Assembly (NCBI GenBank): GCA_029879765.1
Contig: JAOUPQ010000005.1
Span: 1 to 33,242, forward strand
DNA: 33,242 nt
Origin: Nitrospinota bacterium
GTDB taxonomy: Bacteria > Nitrospinota_A > UBA7883
Direction: 5' to 3'
Positions 18,273 to 26,820 of this stretch are shown here, piece after piece; the stretch's first letter is position 1; every line of letters starts with the position of its first letter. Position numbers and translations under genes: made by a program. The notes beneath the pieces are model-generated. The model made no database searches and was not told the DNA's origin. It saw only the letters and a list, made by a program, of their open reading frames with translations.

Positions 18273-19625
18273 TTATTTGTGCAGGGCCTGGCCATGGACA
18301 TCATGGGCCGCCTCCAGCACAGCCTCGGCCAGAGTGGGGTGGGCGAAAAGCGTCTGTCCCAGTTGGGCGGCGGTCATTCCCGCCTTCATCGCCACGGCGG
18401 CAATATGGATCATGTCCGTGGAGCGGGGGCCGATCATATGAACTCCCAACACCCGGTCCGTCTGGCCATCGGCGATAATCTTCACAAATCCCGCTATCTC
18501 CCCCGTGGCGTGGGCCCGCGCCAGACCCCGGAACATGAAAGAGCCCACTTTTGCCCCCGGTGGCGCCTCCTCCTGGGTCACCCCCACGGCGCCGATCTCC
18601 GGTATGGTGAAGATGGCCATGGGGATGGGGCCGAAGTTTTTGTCCGGCGATTTGCCGGCGACCAGATCCGCCACATGCGCCCCCTCGCGGTATGCGGTGT
18701 AGGCCAGCAGAAAGCGCCCGGCCACATCCCCCACGGCGAAAATGCTGGGGGCCGACGTTCGATAATCCAGGTCCGTCTCCACACTGCCATTGTCCCGGAC
18801 CCGCACCCCCGCCGCTTCAAGCCCCAGCTTTTCCGTGGGGAACTTTCGACCCACGGAGAGGAAAACAGCCTCTGCGGCCACCTCCGCGCCGTTTTCCATC
18901 ACAGCCATGGCGTGGCCGGGGCGCGTTTCGATCCATTTGATTGCGGCGCCGGTGATAACCTCCACCTTCATCTTTTTCAGTTCCCGCTCCATCAGGCGGG
19001 CCACCTCCCCATCCATCCTGGGCAATACGGAGGGCATCATCTCCAGCATGGTCACCTGCACCCCCAGCCGGGCGAAGACCCCGGCAAACTCGCACCCCAC
19101 CACACCCGCGCCCACGATGATCATGGAGGAGGGGAGCTTCTCCAGCTCGAATATGGAATCGGTATCCAGGGCCTGATCTTTGGAGAGGCCAAACAGGGAC
19201 GCCGGGGCAGTGCCGGTGGCGATGACGGCGTGGGCAAAGGAAATATTCCGCCCATCCACGGCGATCACATCCGGTGAGGTGAAGGCCCCCTCCCCATGGA
19301 TTATCTCGATCCCTTTTTTCGTCATCATGGTGGAAAGCGCCTTGCGGAACTGGCCCACGATCTTTTTCTGCCGCTCGGCGATTTTGGCGAAGCTGGGGCG
19401 AAACTCAAAAGGCTCCTGCGCCACCTGGTTGATATGCGCCGCATGGTCCACGGTTTCGGCGCCGGCGATCCACGCCTTGGTCGGGATGCACCCGCGGTTC
19501 AGGCATGCGCCCCCCATTTGGTCCTTCTCCACCACCGCCACCTTCAGGCCATGTCCCGCGCCCCTCAGCGCCGCCGAGTATCCTCCCGGTCCCCCGCCCA
19601 GGACCACCAGATCGTAAGATTCCAT
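18273..19625 (-). CDS. lpd: Dihydrolipoamide dehydrogenase
   Basis: YDLVVLGGGPGGYSAALRGAGHGLKVAVVEKDQMGGACLNRGCIPTKA (redox CxxxxC), IIVGAGVVGCEFAGVFARLG, IFAVGDVAGRFLLAYTAYREG, HPTLAEAV. Confidence 0.93.
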   Translation of the reverse strand: MESYDLVVLGGGPGGYSAALRGAGHGLKVAVVEKDQMGGACLNRGCIPTKAWIAGAETVDHAAHINQVAQEPFEFRPSFAKIAERQKKIVGQFRKALSTMMTKKGIEIIHGEGAFTSPDVIAVDGRNISFAHAVIATGTAPASLFGLSKDQALDTDSIFELEKLPSSMIIVGAGVVGCEFAGVFARLGVQVTMLEMMPSVLPRMDGEVARLMERELKKMKVEVITGAAIKWIETRPGHAMAVMENGAEVAAEAVFLSVGRKFPTEKLGLEAAGVRVRDNGSVETDLDYRTSAPSIFAVGDVAGRFLLAYTAYREGAHVADLVAGKSPDKNFGPIPMAIFTIPEIGAVGVTQEEAPPGAKVGSFMFRGLARAHATGEIAGFVKIIADGQTDRVLGVHMIGPRSTDMIHIAAVAMKAGMTAAQLGQTLFAHPTLAEAVLEAAHDVHGQALHK

Positions 19626-19691
19626 TCAACCCTCCATCCAGAAAATTAGAAAACCCAAAAAGCATTATAACCGCCCAGGGCGCCGATCGCG

Positions 19692-21155
19692 TCACTTCAC
19701 CTTCATCGCCTTGATCGCTTCCTCGTCTATCCGCACGGAAACGCTCTTCGCTCCATGGACCAGAACCTTGCCCGCGGGGGCGCCTTTCGGTTTCTTTATC
19801 TGCTTGGCCAGGCACCAGGTCACCTCCCCCTTGCCAGCCTTAGCCGCCTTGGAATATTTGAGCGCGATCATCGCCGCCTCCTGTATCGTCCTGGCGGTGG
19901 GCTCCACCCCCTTGGGCATCCGCGCCACCACATGGGAGCCGGGATAGTCGCGCGCGTGCAGCCACAGGTCCCGCCCGTTGGCCACCCGGAATGTGATCTC
20001 GTCGTTCTCCTGGTCATTGCGCCCCACCAGGATGGTGTGCCCCTCGCTGCATATAAACCGCCGGGGGCCGGAGTATTGGGCCTGTTCCTTTTCCTTTTTG
20101 CCTCCCTTGCCTTTTGGTTGGGCGGTTTTGCCGGATCGGTCCGCGTCCTCCTCTCCCGGCAGGAACGGAGCCAGCTGGGCCATAGTTTCCGCGCCGTTCA
20201 CCTCCTCCATCTTGCGCAGGATCGGCTCCTCCTTGCTCTTCAGCGTCGCCATCTCCTCCTCGATCCTGGGGGCGCCTTTTTCGAACTTGCGATGCTTTTT
20301 GTAATACGCCTCGGCGTTTTTTTCCACGCCTTTGGCCGGGTCCAGGGGGATGGTGATCTTTTCCATCCCCGGCGAGAAAAGGTCGTCCACCTCCACCATG
20401 GCCGCCCCTTTGGCGATGGAGTGATAGTTGGCTTTCAGAAGATCGCCGAGCTTTTTGCAATTCTCATAGCCCTGCAGCGTGGCCATCTCCCCCGCCAGTT
20501 TTTTCCGCAGCTTCTCCATCTTCTTCAGCTCGCCGCGCAGGGGGGAGAGGATCATCGTCTTTGCATCGCTTAATTTTTCTTCAAAAGCAGGCCCAGCGCT
20601 CCTGCGCTCCAGCGCCAGGTTGTATGGATACCGGGCGCCTTGCGCAGGCTGAAGCTTCTCTGGCTCATGGTCCGGCCCCGCGCTATTGCGGGTATCGGGC
20701 AATGTGTATGTGGCCCCAGGCTCGTTGCGGCTTTTGCGTGGCAGCGCCTTGGCGCCCACCTTGCCGTCGAAATCGAAAAGATAGATGTTCCCCGCCGTTC
20801 CCATGATCTCGATCACCAGGGTGGATTCCCCCCCTGCGCCCCCCAGGGTTATGTGGACCACCCGGTCCTGCCCCATCTGGCGAATCGACAGAACCTTCTT
20901 GCGCACGATGGTTTTCTTTAAAGTCCGGGCAAATCCTTCCAGCGGCAATGTCTCTTCCGGCGCTTTTTCCAGCAGATGGATCCTTCCATTGCGCGCGGAG
21001 AGGGAGATAAGAAGCCACAACCGCTCATCCCCCTGGCGGACCTCCAGAACCCATTCGAAGACGCCGGTCTGGTGCACCTTTTGGACGAAGGCCCCCTCCA
21101 GCGCCCCGGCCGCTTCCTCCAATGCGAGGCTGATTTCCTGCGCGGTCATGCTCAT
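19692..21155 (-). CDS. NFACT family protein (RqcH/FbpA-like), NFACT-N plus NFACT-R domains
   Basis: MSMTAQEISLALEEAAGALEGAFVQKVHQTGVFEWVL, IRQMGQDRVVHITL (DR motif), IEIMGTAGNIYLFD, and RRFICSEGHTILVGRNDQENDEITFRVANGRDLWLHARDYPGSHVVARMP (NFACT-R). ATGA-type overlap with the nadC stop; the 620 aa track ORF is an N-terminal over-extension. Confidence 0.88.
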   Translation of the reverse strand: MSMTAQEISLALEEAAGALEGAFVQKVHQTGVFEWVLEVRQGDERLWLLISLSARNGRIHLLEKAPEETLPLEGFARTLKKTIVRKKVLSIRQMGQDRVVHITLGGAGGESTLVIEIMGTAGNIYLFDFDGKVGAKALPRKSRNEPGATYTLPDTRNSAGPDHEPEKLQPAQGARYPYNLALERRSAGPAFEEKLSDAKTMILSPLRGELKKMEKLRKKLAGEMATLQGYENCKKLGDLLKANYHSIAKGAAMVEVDDLFSPGMEKITIPLDPAKGVEKNAEAYYKKHRKFEKGAPRIEEEMATLKSKEEPILRKMEEVNGAETMAQLAPFLPGEEDADRSGKTAQPKGKGGKKEKEQAQYSGPRRFICSEGHTILVGRNDQENDEITFRVANGRDLWLHARDYPGSHVVARMPKGVEPTARTIQEAAMIALKYSKAAKAGKGEVTWCLAKQIKKPKGAPAGKVLVHGAKSVSVRIDEEAIKAMKVK

Positions 21156-22039
21156 CGTCGGGCAACCTCCACCAGCAGCGACAGATCCACCGCTGGCGCC
21201 GAATGGGTGAGCGCCCCCACGGAGATGAAATCGACACCGGTCCGCGCCACCCGCGCCACCCTCTTTATCGTCATGTTGCCGGAAGCCTCCAGCAGCGCCC
21301 GGCCTTTGTTCTGGCGGACCGCCTTTTCCATCATGGCCGGAGACATGTTGTCCAGCAGGGCCATATCCGCCCCGGCGGCCAGCGCCTCCTCCAGTTGATC
21401 CAGGTTCTCCACTTCTATTTCCACAAACCGCCTGGGCGCCCCCTTCCGGGCCATGGCCACAGCCTTGGCCACCCCTCCCGCCATGGCGATATGGTTCTCC
21501 TTTATCAGGACCATGGCGGAAAGATCCCGCCGGTGGTTGGCGCCGCCGCCGCACAGGACAGCGTATTTTTCCAGGTCGCGCAAACCCGGGGTGGTTTTTC
21601 GGGTGTCCAGGATCACGGCCCCGGTTCCCCGGACAGCCTCCACAAAGCTTGCGGTGAGGGTGGCCACGGAGCAGGCATGGATAAGGAAGTTGAGCGCCAC
21701 TCGCTCCGCCGTCAGGACAGCGTTTGCAGGCCCGGTCACCTGGGCCATCACCTCGCCTTTGTTCGCACGGGCGCCGTCGCGGATTTTCAGGCCCACCCGG
21801 ATGGAGGGGGCCACTTGCGCGAAAACCGCCTTGAAGACATCCATTCCCGCCACTGTCAGCGCCTGCTTGGCCACCAGGTTGGCCCTGGCGGTGGCGTTTT
21901 GTGGCACGGTCAGCCGCGTTGTGATATCCCCTTTCGGGGTGTCCTCGGCCAGCGCCCGGCGGATGGAGTCCCGATCCACCGGAGCCCTGGCGGGGATTTT
22001 GGCCGGCACGAAAACTCCAGGCGGTCTTTTGTCTTTCAT
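21152..22039 (-). CDS. nadC: Nicotinate-nucleotide pyrophosphorylase (quinolinate phosphoribosyltransferase)
   Basis: ALAEDTPKGDITTRLTVP, AERVALNFLIHACSVATLTASFVEAVRGTGAVILDTRKTTPGLRDLEKYAVLCGGGANHRRDLSAMVLIKENHI, LLEASGNMTIKRV. Confidence 0.96.
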   Translation of the reverse strand: MKDKRPPGVFVPAKIPARAPVDRDSIRRALAEDTPKGDITTRLTVPQNATARANLVAKQALTVAGMDVFKAVFAQVAPSIRVGLKIRDGARANKGEVMAQVTGPANAVLTAERVALNFLIHACSVATLTASFVEAVRGTGAVILDTRKTTPGLRDLEKYAVLCGGGANHRRDLSAMVLIKENHIAMAGGVAKAVAMARKGAPRRFVEIEVENLDQLEEALAAGADMALLDNMSPAMMEKAVRQNKGRALLEASGNMTIKRVARVARTGVDFISVGALTHSAPAVDLSLLVEVARR

Positions 22040-22133
22040 ACGATTCCTATGATGTCCTCCATCTTGTGATGTGTTAGATTATATAGATTACGCCCGGCAA
22101 TATCCCGCCAGGAATCACAGGATATATGAATTG

Positions 22134-23618
22134 ATGAACTCCATGGTTCTTTTATGCGTGCCCCCGCAAGGATATTTTGCGGAGAGGTGGCAGGACAGCT
22201 CCATGCCCTCGCTGGGGGTGCTGTATATGGCAGCCTGCCTGAAAAGGGAGGGGATACCTGTGCGCACTCTCCCCGCTTTCGTTCTGAAGCTGAACATCGC
22301 AGATATCGTCCGTCAGGTGGAGGAGGAGAGGCCGTCCATATTCGGCGTCACCGTCACCACGGAAAACAGGCTGGAGGCGTTCGATCTGGCCCGGGCGGTG
22401 AAGCGGGCCGTCCCCGAAACCCATGTTGTCTTGGGTGGCCCCCACTGCATGGCCACAGGGTTGGACACCCTCACCCACGTCCCGGAGGTGGATGTGGTGG
22501 TTTCCGGCGAGGGGGAGGAGACGATAGTGGAGCTTTTTCGCGCCGTGGAGGCAGGTGGCGGCTCCGGGGAGCTGTCCAAAGTGCGGGGGATATGGTATCG
22601 GGAAGGGGGGAAGGTGGTTTCCACCGGCCCCAGGGTCAAGATTCCCGACCTGAACACGTTGCCTATGCCCGCCAGGGAACTGGAGGATATGGCGCTGTAT
22701 AACTTTCATGTGGATGTGCCTGGCAGGGGGAAGCTGCCAGCGGCGAACCTGATGACCAGCCGTGGCTGCCCATTCGATTGCAACTTTTGCGCCACCCCGG
22801 TGAACTGGGGGCGCAAGGTGCGGGGGGTGACAGCGGAGAAGGTGCTGGACGAGATAGAGCATGTGATGGACCGGTATGGCGTCCAGGCCATCTGGTTCTA
22901 TGACGATACGCTCAACTACAACCCGAAGCGGCTGGAAAAGATATGCGACATGATGATCGAGCGGAAGCTTGGTCTGTCGTGGTTCTGCGAGATCCGGGTG
23001 GACGCCATCGATCGGCGGCTTTTCGACAAAATGGCCGAGGCGGGGCTGTTCCATGTGGGGTTCGGGGTGGAGTCCGCCAACGAGCGGGTGTGCCGGGAGA
23101 TCATCCACAAAAAAGCCACATTGACCCAGGCGCTGGATGTGATCGACTGGTGCAACGACACCGGGGTGATCGCCAATCCGTTTTTCATATTCAGCCACCC
23201 CACGGAGACCTGGGAAGAGGCGCTGGAGACAATCCGGTTCGCCGAATCGCTGAAGGGGAGGGCGATGTGCTCCATGGCCATATTGCATGTGTACCCTGCC
23301 ACCGAGCTTTGGGACAGGGCGTTGGGGGAGGGGAAGATCCCCGCCGATTTCACATGGACCGCCAAGGACGATCCGCGGATCATGGAGCTTCCCGAGGCCC
23401 AGGGGCGCGTGCCGCTTTATATGGACAAGCTTACATGGTTCCAGCTTTCCACCATCATCTTCCGCTTCTCCCAGAGCGCGCTGAAAGTGAGCCTGTGGAG
23501 CAAGGTGAAAAAGGCCGCGGCCAGGATCGACTCTTTCGGCAAATTCGCCCAATACTTTGTCATGGGGCTGGCGCTGGTGAACCTGAAGCTTAAAAAAGCC
23601 CTGGGGGGTGGGGCCTGA
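22134..23618 (+). CDS. B12-binding-like / radical SAM protein of unknown specificity
   Basis: Radical SAM CxxxCxxC in LMTSRGCPFDCNFCATPVNWG; N-terminal Rossmann-like PSLGVLYMAACLKREG, HVVLGGPHCMATG, VDVVVSGEGEETIVELF. Start placed at MNSMVLLC (22134) rather than 22071. Confidence 0.88.
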   Translation: MNSMVLLCVPPQGYFAERWQDSSMPSLGVLYMAACLKREGIPVRTLPAFVLKLNIADIVRQVEEERPSIFGVTVTTENRLEAFDLARAVKRAVPETHVVLGGPHCMATGLDTLTHVPEVDVVVSGEGEETIVELFRAVEAGGGSGELSKVRGIWYREGGKVVSTGPRVKIPDLNTLPMPARELEDMALYNFHVDVPGRGKLPAANLMTSRGCPFDCNFCATPVNWGRKVRGVTAEKVLDEIEHVMDRYGVQAIWFYDDTLNYNPKRLEKICDMMIERKLGLSWFCEIRVDAIDRRLFDKMAEAGLFHVGFGVESANERVCREIIHKKATLTQALDVIDWCNDTGVIANPFFIFSHPTETWEEALETIRFAESLKGRAMCSMAILHVYPATELWDRALGEGKIPADFTWTAKDDPRIMELPEAQGRVPLYMDKLTWFQLSTIIFRFSQSALKVSLWSKVKKAAARIDSFGKFAQYFVMGLALVNLKLKKALGGGA

Positions 23619-23686
23619 TCAGTGGTGGGCATGGTATGTGGCCGTTATATCGATGTGGCGATAAGGTGTTGTCCGGCTGATTGATC

Positions 23687-23695
23687 TGGTAAAAT
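23687..23695 (+). promoter_or_regulatory. Candidate extended -10 element (TGG-TAAAAT) upstream of the Cache-domain lipoprotein gene
   Basis: Sequence ctgattgatcTGGTAAAATattacg; TGn plus near-consensus TAAAAT, about 70 nt before the ATG at 23765. The -35 is weak. Confidence 0.4.
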
Positions 23696-23764
23696 ATTAC
23701 GATATGGGCCATGCGGGGTGTGGTGGAAAAGGCCCTCGTCGATTTTGACACTCATGGATATATA

Positions 23765-25288
23765 ATGCGCATGATGTCCATTCTCAGGTTCTGTCTCATC
23801 TTTTTTTTCGCGGTGGGGCTTTGTGGCTGCGCCAGAAGCGTCAATGGCGATATCAAGGCGGATACCTTCGCGAAACTCCAGACGTTGCGTGTCGAGCGCA
23901 AGGATCTGGTGGAAAACAAGCTTTTGCGTATGAGGGAGAAGGTGCGAGATTCGGTCTCCAACCCGGCGCTGGTTGGAGCTTTTGACAGGTTCCTCTCCAT
24001 GGTGGGGCAGGGAGGCTCTGTTGGTCGGCTGGATGAACTCGAAGACAAGGAGTTGGACCGGGAGTATCTGGAGCAGTATTACTATTTTTACGATATCCTT
24101 TTTATCGACCGGGACGGGCTGGTGTTCTATACCATCCGTCGCGAATCGGATCTGGGAAAGAACCTTTTTCGCAGTGAGTTATCCTCCACATTGCTGGCGC
24201 GAAAGCTGAAATCGGAGCCGCAGACCGATTTTGTGGATTACCATTTCTACTCCCCGTCCAAAGAGCCGGCCTCGTTTTTCATCGCTCCAGTACAGCGTTC
24301 GGGCAGGCTGGCCGGATGGATGGTGTTTCAGTATTCATCCTCCGCCTTGAAGGAAATCATGGCCCAGGAAACCGGCCTGGGAAAAACCGCGGAGGTGTAT
24401 CTTGCCAACGCGAACAAAGTGATGCTCACCCAATCGCGCCTGTTGCCGCAAAACACCGTGCTGCATCAAAGGGTGGAGACCCAGGCGGTGGAGATGGCCG
24501 GCAAAATAGGCCAGGGCAACGATATCATCCTCGATTACAGGGGGGTGCGGGTTTTCAGCTCCTTCGAGAAGTTCCAGTTCGCCGGGGCGGAATGGATCAT
24601 CATCGCCGAGGTGGACGAGGAGGAGGTGATCACCCAATGGTTTTCCGACAATCGGGAGTATTTTTACAAGAAGATATTCAAACGGCTGCCCGCCGGGGCG
24701 CCCATCGAGCCGAGGCCGGAATTGCTGTATCAGGAGAGCGTGAAGGTGGATATCAATGAGTATGGCGCCGGGCGAGCGGGGGATGTGATCTCCACAGCCG
24801 GAGTCACCACCTGCACGGCGGTGGTGGTTTATTATCCGGGCAAATTCGCTTTCATGGGGCACATTTATCCGCTGGACGACGTCTATTTCAATAGCTGGGA
24901 AAAGCGTATCCTGGGGGCGTATTACGGGACGTTCGGTGGTGTCCATGGAGACAAGGTGGCGGATCTTATGAGCAAGATGCTCCATGAGATCACCTATTTC
25001 AACATATACCCTTCAGAAACAAGAAAGCTGGAAGCGGTGTTGTTGGCCACCCATCTGGAAAGCTTCAAACGGATCACGGACAGGCTGCTGGACTCCGGGC
25101 TGCTTCTTTCCCAGATTAGGATAGCAACCATGGCGGACATGAAGTATCTGGATGTGGCTGTGGAAGTGGACAAGTCTTCGGTGGTGGCCCACTGGGTGGG
25201 CTCCGGCGGGAAAGCGGGATGGACCAACGCCGCCGCCGCCCCCACCCTGGACAGGCTGGTGAAAGATGTCCTGGGCTATGAGACATAG
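23765..25288 (+). CDS. Predicted lipoprotein with dCache-like sensor domain and C-terminal CheD-like domain
   Basis: MRMMSILRFCLIFFFAVGLCGCARS (signal/lipobox-like). Cache-type segments YDILFIDRDGLVFYTIRRESDLGKNLF, QETGLGKTAEVYLANANKVMLTQSRLL, IILDYRGVRVFSSFEKFQFAGAEWIIIAEVDEEEV. C-terminal VKVDINEYGAGRAGDVISTAGVTTCTAVVVYYPGKFAFMGHIYPLDD resembles the CheD core. Confidence 0.75.
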   Translation: MRMMSILRFCLIFFFAVGLCGCARSVNGDIKADTFAKLQTLRVERKDLVENKLLRMREKVRDSVSNPALVGAFDRFLSMVGQGGSVGRLDELEDKELDREYLEQYYYFYDILFIDRDGLVFYTIRRESDLGKNLFRSELSSTLLARKLKSEPQTDFVDYHFYSPSKEPASFFIAPVQRSGRLAGWMVFQYSSSALKEIMAQETGLGKTAEVYLANANKVMLTQSRLLPQNTVLHQRVETQAVEMAGKIGQGNDIILDYRGVRVFSSFEKFQFAGAEWIIIAEVDEEEVITQWFSDNREYFYKKIFKRLPAGAPIEPRPELLYQESVKVDINEYGAGRAGDVISTAGVTTCTAVVVYYPGKFAFMGHIYPLDDVYFNSWEKRILGAYYGTFGGVHGDKVADLMSKMLHEITYFNIYPSETRKLEAVLLATHLESFKRITDRLLDSGLLLSQIRIATMADMKYLDVAVEVDKSSVVAHWVGSGGKAGWTNAAAAPTLDRLVKDVLGYET

Positions 25289-25319
25289 GATGTAGCCTGA
25301 TGAACCGGCCTCGTCCGGA

Positions 25320-26687
25320 TTAACTTTCCTCCTCCGGGTTTGGCAGATGGACATAGAACACGGCGCCACTTCCCGGTTGGGACTTGACCCACATCCTTCC
25401 ACCATGGGCGGCGATAATCTCGTTGATCAGCGAAAGCCCTATGCCCCATCCGGAGCTTCCATCTGCGTTCGCTTCCCGAATGTCGGCGGAGGCGGCGGTC
25501 ATGATTTTTTTTGTCTGCGCTTCATTCATCCCAACGCCGCTATCCTCCACCGCCAGCGAGGCTCCTTCCTCTTCCGGGCAGTATACCCGCACGCTCCCCC
25601 CCGCGTCGGTATATCGGACGGCGTTGGACACCAGATTCTGAATCACATGGGCAAGCAGGGCCTCGTCGGCGAAGACTTCCGTATGTGGGGGGACATCGTT
25701 TTGCAGTGTCACCTTTCGTTTCTGGGCCAGGGGGCGCAATGCGTTAAACGCTTTTTCGGCAACGGCGCCAAGCTGTGTCCATTGTCGCTCTTTGAGCATC
25801 TCGCCCCCCTGTATCCCCTTAAGCCGCATCAGCAGGCCGATGATCTCGCGCATCCTGTCCACGTTATGGTTAAGGCTGTCCATCATCTCGTTTTTTCGGG
25901 CTTCGGTCAGATCGTCCCCGAAGTTTTTCATGATGTCCACCACCGCCTTAATGCTCGACAGAGGGTCCCTCAGGTCGTGAGAAACCAGGGAGACAAGCTT
26001 GTCCTTAAGCTGTGTCGCCGCCACCGCCTCGATTCTGAAGTCCTCCAGTTCGTAGGCCAGGGCGAATTCCTTTCTGGTGTGCCTGTCGCTGAAGTATGAA
26101 ATCACCAGGCTCAGCGACGCCGCAGAGATCATCAGGAATATCTTCTCCGCAGACTCCGCCATCCCCGCCCCCAGCACGATCAAAAGGTACACCACAAGCT
26201 GCGCCACCAGGAACAGAGTGGCGCCCAGGGCGAAATGGAAAAGCAGACGACACAAGGGAACGCAAAAAACCACCAGCATCATTCCGGTGTAATACATCAC
26301 TTCAGGGGATTGGGGCGACATATAGTCGATGGCCAATACGCTGGCTCCGGCGGCCAAAACCAGAGTGGACAAAAGCGCCTGGGCCAAAAAGCCGCGAAAT
26401 TTTTCCTGATATGAAAAACCCAATATTCCGATGGCCATGGGGATTATCAGGGCGAACCTGATGAAAAACGCCACCATGGCGTGCTCGGACACCTTTTGCA
26501 GATCCACCAGGAAAAACAGCGCATAGATCACCACCCCCACCAAAAGGCCGACCCGGACCGCCCGCTTGGTCTTCTCTGCATAATGGAGCTGAAATTCCTC
26601 CTCAATGGCAGGATCGTTGAATTCTAGCCGGAACAGCCCTTTTTCCATACGGATCTGTTCTGATCGGGGTGTTTTTCCAAACATCAA
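25320..26687 (-). CDS. Membrane-bound sensor histidine kinase
   Basis: Several N-terminal TM segments; His[26 protein letters not shown]; HATPase [73 protein letters not shown]. Confidence 0.93.
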   Translation of the reverse strand: MMFGKTPRSEQIRMEKGLFRLEFNDPAIEEEFQLHYAEKTKRAVRVGLLVGVVIYALFFLVDLQKVSEHAMVAFFIRFALIIPMAIGILGFSYQEKFRGFLAQALLSTLVLAAGASVLAIDYMSPQSPEVMYYTGMMLVVFCVPLCRLLFHFALGATLFLVAQLVVYLLIVLGAGMAESAEKIFLMISAASLSLVISYFSDRHTRKEFALAYELEDFRIEAVAATQLKDKLVSLVSHDLRDPLSSIKAVVDIMKNFGDDLTEARKNEMMDSLNHNVDRMREIIGLLMRLKGIQGGEMLKERQWTQLGAVAEKAFNALRPLAQKRKVTLQNDVPPHTEVFADEALLAHVIQNLVSNAVRYTDAGGSVRVYCPEEEGASLAVEDSGVGMNEAQTKKIMTAASADIREANADGSSGWGIGLSLINEIIAAHGGRMWVKSQPGSGAVFYVHLPNPEEES

Positions 26688-26758
26688 TATCCTTCACGCC
26701 GCGCTATCCACCGCAGGCGTATACTGAATTTAAAGATTTTCTTTTTCGCTTTGGAAGC

Positions 26759-26789
26759 AAAAAAGGCCCGGAGAAAATCTCTCCGGGCC
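26759..26789 (-). terminator. Rho-independent terminator of hppA
   Basis: Perfect 10-bp stem GGCCCGGAGA/TCTCCGGGCC with 5-nt loop; followed by a T6 tract on the minus strand, 32 nt downstream of the hppA stop. Confidence 0.85.
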
Positions 26790-26820
26790 CAGTATCACAT
26801 AATCTTTTGGAAAATGCGCG

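Noticed and set aside
17217-19277. 686 aa plus-strand ORF
   Set aside because: Antisense to parA and lpd, both of which have strong family motifs.
19692-21554. 620 aa version of the NFACT ORF as annotated in the track
   Set aside because: The N-terminal ~130 aa read through nadC out of frame; the NFACT domain begins at MSMTAQE (21155).
22152-23552. 466 aa minus-strand ORF
   Set aside because: Antisense to the radical SAM gene.
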